Shown: positions 1 to 10,500 of the stretch, piece after piece
How positions within the stretch are numbered: position 1 is the first letter of the stretch
Layout of the letters: the number at the start of each line of letters is the position of its first letter
DNA from: Acanthaster planci
Lineage: Eukaryota; Echinodermata; Asteroidea; Valvatida; Acanthasteridae
Direction: 5' to 3'
NCBI RefSeq assembly: GCF_001949145.1
Contig: NW_019091566.1
Location: 258,557-322,556, forward strand
Length of the DNA: 64,000 bases
Position numbers and translations under genes: made by a program
Notes under the pieces: model-generated
Databases searched by the model: none
The model's input: only the letters and a program-made list of their open reading frames with translations
Told to the model about the DNA's origin: nothing

Positions 1-1500
1 TTGAAGGTCAATCCGTGCATTAAACATAGGTAGCAATACAACATGTGCTATTGTAACATGGTGATACATCTAAGGGCAGTTTCAACCACGTACTACAAGT
101 GAACATGTGAACGCTATTTTATTACCATCAAAACAGTACTATGCACATGTATGCGGGGTTGGGCTGCTTGGTGCTCAGCTTGACATGCACGTAGTCAACA
201 TGTTAGACTTAACAACCGGGTCTGGTCTCACTTGTGACGAATAAAAACACCAGAGTAATACTCCTGAGAAGCAGGCATCTAGTAGCTTCAGATGTGCTGA
301 TTTATTGTAATTCAGATTTGATTGGAATCACATTGATAATCGTTCCCGAAGTCGCAGGGGAGGAGGCAAACAATCTGCACCAACCGGCGTGGCTTAAGGT
401 TCACAAGACGCCATTACGAAAACCCACCTTTTTTCCCCTTCCAAAGCCAACTCCTTTTTCTTTTTCCAACTCGTCTCTACCATCACGCTCGCGCGTGATT
501 TGGCCAGAGCCTGGATCCGTTTGGGTGGAAATATACCGCCCCTTACACCAAGGATAAGGGACGCTGAACGAAATGGCATGCCGGCAAAGGTATGTGTGAT
601 ACCATCTACTTCTAGCTGGTTTATTCACTTCCACTCACTTCCTCAACGCGTGAGGTACCCTGTCAAACTAATGCTAAACATTTACAAACAGCAAGGAGGG
701 GGCATGAGGACCCATTGCGCACCCCTCGCCGTACCGAGATACGCTGTCACAAAATTAAGTAAAGGTACAGTACCGGTTCATGTACTCACCGTGATGAATT
801 AGTTACAAACGTCCCGTCAGTACCCAATCCTTATGCACAATCCAAGATAAGCTAATGGTGCAGTCACAACGGCGTCTACACGTTAACTAAATCCCACTGT
901 ACCAAAGTTGTGTCAGTCCCCATGATCCAATCTGAACTCCTCGGCAGCTCGGCTTAGACTTGACTAATTTTCCCAATTCTACCATTATTTAATTCCCTCC
1001 CCGGGCCCTGTTTTCCACAGTCATGAAACCATCATCTTAGTACAAAAATTCAAAACAATGGTCCACAATACCCATTTCAACCTTTCTTCCATTTACTAAA
1101 TTTTATCATACTCCGGATATTGTCAAACTCTCCCCCTTTTTCCATCATGGCAGTCTTATTAGTTCAGTTTCCCACTTTCCACAACATAATTTACTCACCG
1201 AAAACACGTTGCCTAATCCCCTGACAGTTACACCAATATCCCCTTTGTTCCATACCCCTGACTGAACACTACTTGACGGCCCCCCGTTTCCAAACTAGGC
1301 TAACTTACTCGAAACCTAATTAAGTGCATCAGTCTGGTCAACCCCACTGCCATTCCTCTGGAGTTTAAAAGGTCACCAGACATTCACGTTACAATATTCT
1401 GTGATCCCAGGGATTTTTACAATAAGACAGGCCATAATCAGGAGGCATCACAGAAATATTTTTATGAATCCTGAATTTAGGACTGATAGTTTCCAATTGC
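1..1500. other. Upstream flank, no gene recognised
   Basis: This stretch lies upstream of the NUDT2-like first exon. Open frames of 60-110 codons exist on both strands between 234 and 802. They overlap one another, match no family I know, and are partly low-complexity (T/C-rich at 428-470). A donor-like AAG|GTATGTGT occurs at about 589 after an open plus-strand stretch, so a small exon of a neighbouring gene is possible but not supported. From 800 to 1500 I see only AT-rich non-coding sequence. Confidence 0.4.
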
Positions 1501-1845
1501 GGACCTATTTTGGAATGAGGCGGGCGGCTACATTTAAATGAGCGCTTAGTTAAACTGCTTTATACGTTTGGGGTATCTTTGTTCAATCGCTTTATTTTTT
1601 TTTCGTGGCTAACCCCCATGAACTGAAACGAAAAGTTATCTTCTGGCCGTAATCTTGAATTCCCAGTGAAAAAATGGAGGCCAGCTTTTTCATGAGAGTC
1701 GGTCCGATTTTGCACTGTTTTCCACGGGCGCGTAGTAATGGTGTAGTTGAAACCCAAGGATAAACGCCTTTAAACGGAGGTAGTCCAGTAGACTGGCCCC
1801 TAGTCTGGGGCTAATACCAAGCCTACCTGTGGAGGGCGCATTTTC
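1500..1845 (+). promoter_or_regulatory. Probable 5' flank and 5' UTR of the NUDT2-like gene
   Basis: These bases lie directly upstream of the NUDT2-like start codon, so they should hold the 5' UTR and part of the promoter. A GC-box-like GGCGGGCGG is at 1519-1527. The frame used by exon 1 is closed by TAG at 1801-1803, which limits the start to the two ATGs at 1846 and 1849. The palindrome CCAGTAGACTGG lies at 1785-1796. No convincing TATA box is seen. The promoter role is inferred from position only. Confidence 0.4.
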
Positions 1846-1969
1846 ATGATGGCGTCCGTTGACATAGTGAAAGCCGGTGGGTTGCTTGTTTTTCGACAGT
1901 TTAAACAAGAAATACAATATCTAATGCTTCAGAAATCCAAAAACCACACTAGCTGGACACCACCTAAAG
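1846..1969 (+). CDS. NUDT2: NUDT2-like Ap4A hydrolase, coding exon 1
   Basis: Coding exon 1 of a bis(5'-nucleosyl)-tetraphosphatase of the Nudix superfamily, which cleaves Ap4A to AMP and ATP. ATG codons at 1846 and 1849 are in frame. The second has the better context (A at -3, G at +4), and an in-frame TAG at 1801 closes the frame upstream. Forty codons from 1849 give the family's N-terminal beta strand (KAGGLLVFRQF), a second strand (IQYLMLQ), and the signature HTSWTPPK that stands just before the Nudix box. The exon ends AAAG|GTTAGA with one base left over, a phase 1 donor. The partner exon at 54776 supplies the other two bases of the Gly codon. The exon is short and its upstream frame is closed, so ORF callers will miss it. 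I am confident because both halves match the same small protein and their phases agree. Confidence 0.9.
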
Positions 1970-2148
1970 GTTAGATACAAATATGAAGCAGAGCTTGCCG
2001 GTCTTTAGTCACTTTAGGCCTAGGCTACCAGTAGTACCCGCACCGCAACTGCACCAGCCACTAGGGCCTACTTAGAAATCAGACTTCGTCAGTCACTCCG
2101 TCATGGACATAGTCTGTGTGACTTCGAGCCAACACGGTTTATTGGTGT

Positions 2149-3431
2149 CGTAACGCTATGAGGTTTTTAAATCGAATATTTGTGGTGAAATGATTCACAG
2201 GTGTAGGAAGGCTTTTAGATCAAATTAGGCCTGGTCCTGTCGGCAAACCTTATTAATCTACATGTACATGTATAGGCCTACCTCTTAAAACGTGGGATAA
2301 CAAAGTTAGGGAGGCTCATAAATTTTTCGAAGTTCTTTTTGACATGATCTTGGAGAGGATCATAAGATTAAGAAACATTTTGATATGCATACATGTACAT
2401 TTGACATTCATTGGTGCCTGTAAAGCAAAGAAATACAGATTTAAAGTAGGGGTATTTTGAAATGTTTTGAGACATTTTTTGTAGGCCCTACAAATGTACA
2501 TGAGTAGTGCAGAGCAAACTCTGTTTTTTTTTATGCAAAAATGTAAAGTGTATGTTGATTTTGACTGAAAAGCTTAAAATCCATATTTTCATAAAATCTT
2601 TGCTCTTATTTGTGCCTTATTTCAATAATTTGTATGTTGGCTTCACTTAAAATTTCAAAAAAATTGAAAATGGAAATGAAATAGAGGTGCTAGAGTAGAG
2701 TGTATGGAAAAAGACATGAAAGACAGATTTAAGAACATTAGTTTCCAAATGAACAGCGCCCTCACTCATTCATGAATGTCCCTAACCACGTTTCAGAGCA
2801 TGAGACTGGGCATTTTTGAACAAAAGTGAGATTTTTGCTCACCTATTTCTTGCTTCCACCCTTCGACTGTCATTCCGTTCTTACTGTTTGTGTTTATCAG
2901 ACTGCGCGTGCGTCGAGCCCACCAATGACCGCGCTTGCTATGTGTCTTGGTTCGACTGTTTTCGGTGGCAGGGGGACTTTTAAGTCTTGCAATCTGGCAC
3001 CACTATACAGCACAGCACATGTTGCACGTCCTGACCGATGGGTGTTTCCAGGTCCAGCATCAGCCAGGACGGTCCCACAATGAAAACAACATGAGATATC
3101 ATCCTCCGCCACCAAAATGGCCCAACCAATATGAGGAGCAAGTGCGGTCATCGGTGGGTTGGACGCATGCACAGTCTGATAAACATGAATGGAACAGCAT
3201 GAACGGGAGTGACTGTCAACTGGTAGAAATAAGAAATTGGTGAGCAAAAATCTCACATTTTTTTCAAAAATACCCCGTCTCATGCTCTGAAACTTTGTTA
3301 TCTCACTTTTTAAGAGGTATAAGTTAATTAGGTTTGCCGAAGGGAAAGATTTGATTAAATACATGTAGCTTTCTTATACCTGTGAACCATTTCACCACAA
3401 AAATTCTATTCCAAATCCCCATAGCATTACG
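2149..3431. mobile_element. Fold-back element with long imperfect inverted arms
   Basis: The left end (2149 onward, CGTAACGCTATG, then TTTGTGGTGAAATG) returns as a reverse complement at the right end (CATTTCACCACAAA, then CATAGCATTACG up to 3431). Further in, AACAAAGTT and CTCTTAAAA near 2285-2305 match 3293-3318. GAGCATGAGAC and GAGATTTTTGCTCACC (2796-2843) match the complement at 3238-3290. The stretch round CAGACTGCGCGTGCGTC (about 2898) matches the complement near 3165. The pairing spans roughly 300 bp per arm, with an interruption at 2310-2775 in the left arm only. No transposase is encoded. It looks like a non-autonomous fold-back or large MITE. No target duplication could be assigned. 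Confidence 0.65.
2310..2775 (+). repeat. Dispersed ~450-bp repeat, copy 1
   Basis: It begins GGGAGGCTCATAAATTTTT and ends near CATTCATGAATGTCCC. A diverged second copy occupies 7097-7535. Shared blocks in the same order include TTGGAGAGGAT, GAAACATTTT, AAAGCAAAGAAATAC, GAGCAAACT, GAAAAGCTAAAA, CCATAAAAT, TTTCAATGAA/TTTCAATAAT and ACAG(C/T)GCCCTGA/CTCA. It interrupts the left arm of the fold-back element, so it inserted after that element was in place. There is no coding potential. Confidence 0.65.
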
Positions 3432-3432
3432 A

Positions 3433-5485
3433 CCAGGGTTGTGATTTTTTAAAATTTAAATCAGATGTGTTTGATTAAAATCAAACTTTTTATGAAAATT
3501 TGAGACAAGTTAGCTCAAATGTCTATTCAAAGCAAGCAAATTAGCTGCATGTGTAATAGTTTTGTTGTACTTATTTGTTTTGTGACAAAAAATGGATTGA
3601 AATTAAGAAATCAAGTAATTTGATTAGATTCACAAACCACCATACAGGTACCTTTGCCTTGGTGAAATGCGTGAAGTACCAGTATAACACCTACTGGTAC
3701 TTGTACCTGCATAGACAACACTTCCTTCAGAGACAAGTACAGTACATACATGTACATGTACACATATCCCAAAGATGAAGTGCATATCAGCTTTTAAACC
3801 AAACGCTTATGTTTGACAAACGTAGAGTTCACAAGAACTTGTTAATAGGGTACTTACACATACAGTACATGTATGCATCAAATGAGTAATGAGCGAGAAA
3901 CAACAGGTACATGCATTTATTTTGCATGTTAAACATGTATGTGTAAACCTGTACAAAATGCTGGTATTTTACCTTGCACTTCATGTATGTGCAAAAAGCA
4001 GTCTCATTTGTTTGTGATTCAGCTCCACTTAGCAATGATTTATGCTTGATTAAAAATCACTTTAGGACATGAATTTAGTGGTTTTAGTTGCACTATAATG
4101 ACCAACATTTCTAATCTCTATAAACTACATTTATACAGTATACATGTACATTGTACTTTAAGAGATGTAAAAGGTTGATGTACTGTACAGTACACTGATA
4201 CTTTACCATGTTAAACCATGGAGAAGGGACATACACTGTAGAAGGAGTTCAAACTGCCTTGGCTATAACTTCTGACCAATTACTGGTTTCTGGTACATGT
4301 ATGTCTGGTATGTCCATAGCCAGAGCACAGTGAATGCTTGCTACACATCACCTGTTTCACAACCATAAACCCCCTTTGCACCCTATGATCATCACTTCAA
4401 TTTTTCACCGGTAATCTGCATCCTTAAAACGTTGTGCACTGCAGTTCGGAAGTTGAATATTCATGCCATTGACGGTGCTTGGTATGATCTGAAAACAATA
4501 TCAACTTTAATGTTTTCTCAGTTGCTTGTATTAGGCTGTGTGCCCTTAGTGTTTATGTGCAGTCATTGCCCTTATCGAATGCTTTCTTCTGGAGTTTTGG
4601 GAATGATTAGCCAAGTTGTTTAAAAGATGTCGTGGTTTATTTGAAGCACTTTTATTACGGCATGTATACAAAAAAGTATCTCATGAGCACTCCTTGTGAT
4701 GAAATAGTGCATTTTGTTTGTTATAAACTTATCTGTCAAGTGGTGTTCAACATGTTTTTGGCCAGTCTTAGCCAAATTCATATTATAGACTACGAAAAGT
4801 GATGTTTTGGAGTGATAAAATAAAATTATAGACATTGCATGGATAATGGAACAGCGTATCAAAGTAAAAAGTTTTTCACGATGGTAAAAGTAGATCTAAT
4901 GTTAGAGATTTTCGCTCTTTATTTCCTGGTCACGGCAATAAGTTGAAGTTAATTGCAAACAAAACACACAAAATATAGCTAGGATATTACTTGTCCCACT
5001 TGAATGGCTAAGCTGCAGGCAGTAATCAGGTATTGTTGGAATGTTTACTGTTGTTTGTCTGACTGGCGGCATTGCTCATCTAGCACTTTGAAGTGCCAGA
5101 GTTATAACTCCTGTGTCCTTCCTCTATGGTTAAACTCTGAAGTGGGTAAATTTAAAAGAAGTAAAATTAAACCATGATTGTAAATCCTTTGCATCAAACA
5201 CACTAACTGAATCCAAACACCTGATTTAAATTGAAACTAGAGACAGAACTGAACTTAAAAAATCCCAGATTTAAAATGAGTTTAAAATATGCAAAACCTT
5301 CGAACATTTCCAAATTTCCAAAAAAATTCAAACATTGAAACATTTTTGCCTTTTTACCCCAAAAATTGAATATACATGTATTGATTTAAATCAGTGATTT
5401 TTTTTTAAAATCATTTGATTTAAATTGCAATTTACATGTAAATTGTTGATATAAATCAAGGTGATTTAAATCAGACAACCCTGGA
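3433..5485. mobile_element. Candidate non-autonomous element ended by CCAGGGTTGT repeats
   Basis: The left end CCAGGGTTGT (3433-3442) is mirrored by ACAACCCTGG at 5476-5485. Inside both ends lie ATTTAAATCA-type palindromes (3460-3475 left; several copies 5380-5475 right). CAGGG-type ends are typical of hAT elements. No hAT transposase is present and the flanking 8-mers do not match as a target duplication. The interior is AT-rich and non-coding, with many TACATGTA palindromes. Two unrelated repeats sharing these ends remain possible. Confidence 0.35.
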
Positions 5486-5489
5486 ATTT

Positions 5490-6155
5490 AACTTCTATTC
5501 TTATTACGTTAGGCCTACATGTCCCTACCAATGTACTACCAGAGTGTGAAGCACACTCACAAATCTGCAAGTACTACATGCACCATAGCATGTACTGTAT
5601 ATGTTTCCGTCTTCAAATTAGTTTTGCTTATTGTTCAAGGCCCAACACTGATTGACAGTGAGCTTTTGTGATCATGGTGATGGAAAAGAAACATCTGATG
5701 GAATTCTTTAGTAATTCAGTCATCTTACATATATACATTGTACTTCATCAAATTTTCATTAGCCATTTTCGAGCTGTGAAATTTGTTTATTTCCTCTGTT
5801 CCTGTAAAAACGAAAAAAAAAACCAAAAAACACTCATGAGCGCAGCCATATTGTTCAAATTCGCACCACATGCAGGATTTTTTATGTCACGCAACACTTG
5901 CAGAATACACAATGTAATATAGCGGTCATGTACCCAGACGCTTGCTATGGCATTATGCATTGTTGTAGCATGGAGTGGTACCAGCCTAAACATTCAGCAT
6001 GTGCATTCCGCTGATCACTCACAGTGCACGCTCACTTTTTCACGTACGCACTGTGTCATAACAAAATTAAATGTTTGAAAGGCCTTTGAAAAAGTCCTTC
6101 TCAACGGCGCTTAATTTTTTTCTCAAAGAAAAACTGTTGGCAGGTTTCAGTTTCT
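5490..6155. other. Intronic spacer, nothing recognised
   Basis: AT-rich sequence with TACATGTA-type palindromes and one A-rich run (about 5810-5830). Short open frames are not conserved-looking. I see no RNA gene or mobile-element protein here. Confidence 0.5.
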
Positions 6156-6159
6156 TCAC

Positions 6160-6384
6160 TTAAGATTTGTAACTCAGGAGTTCCGCCTGCCGATTTTCTT
6201 TGAAGGAGTCCCGCTCAAAGTGGTCTTCACAGACTACGAACACCTTACTTGGCACCAACAATTTAAAGTCGAATTTAACTTTCCTCATGTTGTGAAGCCA
6301 TTTCTTACAAATCTCTGGGTGTTTCTTTGGATCTGGACTTACAAAAAACTCTGCTTGTTTCCAGTGTTTGGCTTCTAGGACCAT
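6160..6384 (-). pseudogene. THAP zinc-finger domain fragment
   Basis: On the minus strand about 60 residues match the C-terminal two thirds of a THAP (C2CH) DNA-binding domain: FFVSPDPKKHPEICKKWLHN, then the arginine/lysine-rich link, then VVCEDHFERDSF. The C..H pair (CEDHF) and the tryptophan are family hallmarks. The first zinc-binding cysteine pair expected upstream is not found in frame, so the domain is truncated. THAP domains occur in host transcription regulators and in P-type DNA transposases. No transposase body follows, so this is an orphan fragment, probably from a repeat. Confidence 0.6.
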
Positions 6385-6604
6385 CCAAATGACAAATTGT
6401 CATTTTTTCACTTTCCGGAAACCTTTCATACATTTCCACGCGGCATGCATGTGCAGTAGTCGGGTCACGATTGGTGGTTCTTTGACTTTAGATATAATGG
6501 TAAGGGTGCAATTCAGGAACCCAAGCTGTGTTCACTTGACGGTACCAAGCGGGCGATTGTGTGCAGCGTGTGAAGGTGTAGACACTACATCATAATGCCC
6601 CAAA

Positions 6605-7020
6605 TATTAGACAACTTCATGAAAACGTGGTAATACCCTGCAAGTCCTAAGAGTGAGCATACATGTATATGTCTTTGTTATTGGCCTTGGGTACTCAACC
6701 ACTGCCTTTTCTTTCTCTGAGTGTGGCTTCACTTTGCCATTTTCAATAAGGTATCCAAGATATGAAACCTTATGGTTCCTGAATTTACAGTTACGTGTAC
6801 TTGGTTTTGCTGTCAAACCTGCTTGCCTGAGCTTGTCTAACACTGTAGGTCATCAGTTGAACCCCTAAATTTGTTCGTTTCATTCCAGCAACTGCAGGAA
6901 TAGATTTTCTGAATAAAATCGAGTACATAATTTACCAGAGATGACAAATGCTGAAGTTCTCCACATGTTAGCCTGCAGTTTTTTAATAATTCTGGTGGAA
7001 AGAGTGAACTATTTTGTTGT
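6605..7020 (-). pseudogene. Ty3/gypsy reverse transcriptase fragment
   Basis: Minus-strand translation gives the C-terminal part of a gypsy-class reverse transcriptase: a degraded catalytic region (YVLDFIQKIYS where the family has a Y-x-D-D core), then LDKLRQAGLTAKPS, then KVSYLGYLIENGKVKP and EYPRPITK. The order is correct for gypsy elements and leads into the connection to RNase H, which is missing. Reading requires at least two frame changes (near 6845 and 6790). The catalytic aspartate pair is damaged, so it is inactive. No LTR was found beside it. Confidence 0.7.
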
Positions 7021-7096
7021 CGGGGAAACTGAATGTGCGAACTTCGCCGCATTAAAAATTGTTCGCGAATGATGTAATACAACCCGACATCAGTAG

Positions 7097-7535
7097 GGAG
7101 GCTCGTAAATTTTTTAACTATTTTTGTCAGTGTTCTGTTGAATTGATTTTGGAGAGGATGTCATGAGAAACATTTTATATGAGTTTTGATTCCAATGGAC
7201 TCTTCAAAGCAAAGAAATACTGATTGAAAGCAGAGACATTTTGAGATGTTTTGATGTTGTGTGCACGTGTGAGACTGTAATTATGGAGAGCAAACTGATT
7301 TTTTTTTCAGGCCTACACAAAGACGAGTGTCAGTCTTGAATGGAAAAGCTAAAAAGTTCACATTTCCATAAAATAAAATGGTGGTTCTTATTCGTGCCGT
7401 ATTTCAATGAAATAGTTTAAAATGTTTGAAACTGGAAATTAGCCAGACTAGAGGAGCTAGAGAAATTTGAGTCACAATTTCCTATTTAAGAAAATGAGAT
7501 CCCAAATAAACAGTGCCCTGATTCATGTCCCCAAG
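7097..7535 (+). repeat. Dispersed ~450-bp repeat, copy 2
   Basis: Diverged copy of the repeat at 2310-2775, in the same orientation, beginning GGGAGGCTCGTAAATTTTT. It stops within a few bases of the first recognisable exon of the family 1 gene at about 7537. It may be part of that element's 5' region, or the older host sequence next to its insertion point. Copy 1 has no family 1 sequence after it, which favours an independent short repeat. Confidence 0.6.
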
Positions 7536-7536
7536 A

Positions 7537-10500
7537 GGCTTTCATGATGCATGCTACCGGAGATTTACGGACAGTAAACACCTGAATGCTGCTCGGAAGC
7601 GCAAGCTGCAGGAAGATGCTCCCTTTGAAGCTTCGGTTTCTTCCCCGAAGAAGCTTCGGGCGAGATCAAGTTTTTCTTCCGGAAGATCTTCAACTTCACA
7701 TTCGGGTGTGTTGCCTGTGAAATGCACTATTTGCAGTAAAGTTAGTTAAGTTAAATAAAACTTATTTAGTTAGTTACTTAGTTAGTTAAGTTAATAAAGT
7801 TAAAATTGTTGGTAGTCATTATCTTTTTTCACCTTGATCTGTCTGTTCCTAAAAAAATTTAAAAAAACCAACCTTTTCTAAACCTTTTCCAAACAAATTA
7901 CCTACATTTCAGGTGGAACCTTTTTTCATGTTAAAATGAATTTATATGTTTTCTACTTTCATTCACAAATGTTAAATAGAACCTTCTGTTATTTTCATAG
8001 GTTCCCTTTATGTTTCACTGTCGCAGTGGTGAAAACACTTGTGAAAAGGTGAATACATTTCATAGGAAGTGTGATTTTAGCTTGACCAGGGCTAACAGTC
8101 TGGCAACAAATATCATTTAACCCCCCTGAAATGGTATAGAATTAAGAGCACAAGATGGTTTAAATGGTATTTCATTGAAATTACTTTTCAGGAATGCTTC
8201 GTGAAGCAGCAGAGAGGAAAAGGATGAGAACATTCTGATTCACATTCGGGACAAAGATTGTGTTACCCTGGAGGTGCGATATCACCTCTTGCTACAAAGC
8301 ATACTCTCGATTTCTGAAAAGCAAGGATCCTGAAGGGTAAGCTGTCAAGTTGGCGACTAGTTGTGCACGGGTCCCAGGCTTAAAGCTGTGAATAATATTT
8401 TACCAAGAACTCTTTTTACATTTCGCATTAGTTTCAGAAGATGACCTTTATTTGGTGAAAAATCCTGGCCTCATGTTTTTCAGTGCCCAGTATCATTTTT
8501 CAATAGCGTGTCTGTGATATAGACTTCAACACTTCATACGATCTTGTAATGAGACGATGTAATACAGGCCTTGCGACAGACATACAGCGTACAAACCAAA
8601 TTAAACTTTTGCAAATGCCTGGAATAAAACTAACATTTGTGACGATTGAAAAACTGGCACTTGTACCTACTCCTGCTGTGCTGTGCTGTCCTCATTTCCA
8701 TTTTTACACAGTTGTAGGGCTTGTTTTAACTGTTGACTTCTGTCCTTTCTATCCAAACATTTTGAACTTAGCATATTGAAGTACATGTACTTGCAAAATG
8801 TGATGTACTCATAGTATCTTTCGTACAGAAAATTGTACATGCAAAGTATTCATGTATCTCATCACCATTCTGACTCACTGAATTGCACAAAAATAATTGC
8901 TACAGTGTGGCCAATCCACTCCTTTTTTTCTCCCATTTTCTAAAAATGGGTTCAAAGGCAGTGATGGGAAATTTTGTTTGAACGAAGTGACCCGTATAAA
9001 ACTCGTCATTTACTGTTTGATTATATTAAAGGAGTGAGCTCGTGATGGAGCACCAAGAGACCTACATCATGTTGCGTGACTCAGTTGTTCAGTAGCGACT
9101 GATCGATTGCCAGGAAATCCTGAATATGTCTAAGATTACTCAACTGTTCATGAAAATAATCAAGAAGCAGGAAGGAACTGACCTTCAATCTTACCGGTAT
9201 GATAAGTTGACATTTATTTAAATTGCCTTAATTGTGCTTTACAAAATAAACTCCTTCTAAAATGCTCGAATCAGGAACTGTTGATACTGTATTTGGAACG
9301 GGAAGTGGTTGCACAGGCAGTCTGTTGTGCCCTGTTTCAAATTTATAATATTATAAATCAACAATGGAAGGAAAAATGGGATGTACATGTGTAAAAGCAT
9401 CGTCTGCATGATTATGTGCATCTTATAAAATTAACTTTGTGCTTATTTCCTTTTATTTTGTGCTGCAGTTTGTCATCCAATAATCACCCCTATAATTGTA
9501 ACCATTTCTTGTCATAGAGAACCGACAAATTGAAGTATCGGCTAAAGAGAGATTATCCCGAGCTCTGCTTCCACAAACCTTTCTAGAGAAACAAATGAGA
9601 AATTGTTTACTCCTCGTCATTGTCGGCGGGAAGCGTTGCCGAATCCCTGGACACTTCAGAGGATCATTCATTAACCGACACTTCTGATGTTACAGATGTT
9701 CCATCCTCATCATACACTCTTACAAGGCAGGATGTGATAAGAGTTGTTTATAATGGAGGTGAGATCAACATTTTATTTTACATAAATTCATATCTCAACT
9801 ACTCAGACATCTGCAATGTCACACGTTTGAATTAAATTCCACGACTTGTCCATCTGATGACCTCACTTTTGAGTCGGCAAAGGCATTAGTTCCCTAGGAG
9901 CTGTACAATTTCATAGCCTGATGTGTTGGGTCAACTGGAGAGCCAAGCATGACATCTTACACTGATGTGAAATTTGTAGACCGCATTAAAATCATGTCCA
10001 TATCTCAAGACATCATTTATCTAGCTTCAAATGGGAGAAAGCAGACGCCAAAGTCACTTTGCCTGGGTATGATGACACTGCGTCATCTGACTGGTTCATC
10101 GCAACTGGTTAGGTTGCTCAGTAACTTTGGGCATTGTTCATCATGGGACACAATCATTGGCTTGGAGACAAGTCTTGCCCATCTGCAACTAGCAACATCA
10201 CATGTAGTCCCCAGAGGATTCGTAGAGGATACCCTAACGATACATGTTTGGGACAATATTGACTTCGGTGAGGTCATGGCACCACTCACCACACCAATGA
10301 AAACATGGTACAGAGCTGCATTGCAGAACCAACATCACAATATGAGAGGCCTAAAATCCAAAAAGGCATTCGTTCTCTGACACCAAGCATCACATTGTTG
10401 GAGACTTTCACCAGTGTTGGCAGACAATGTCCAAAATTTGCTAGCAGTAGTTCCTTGATAGACAGTTCCCTGCATGTGTCATCAGTGACTCCTGCACAGC

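Noticed and set aside
394-634. Overlapping open frames on both strands at 0.4-0.6 kb as a gene
   Set aside because: No recognised motif, low-complexity parts, and both strands are equally open. Not enough to call an exon.
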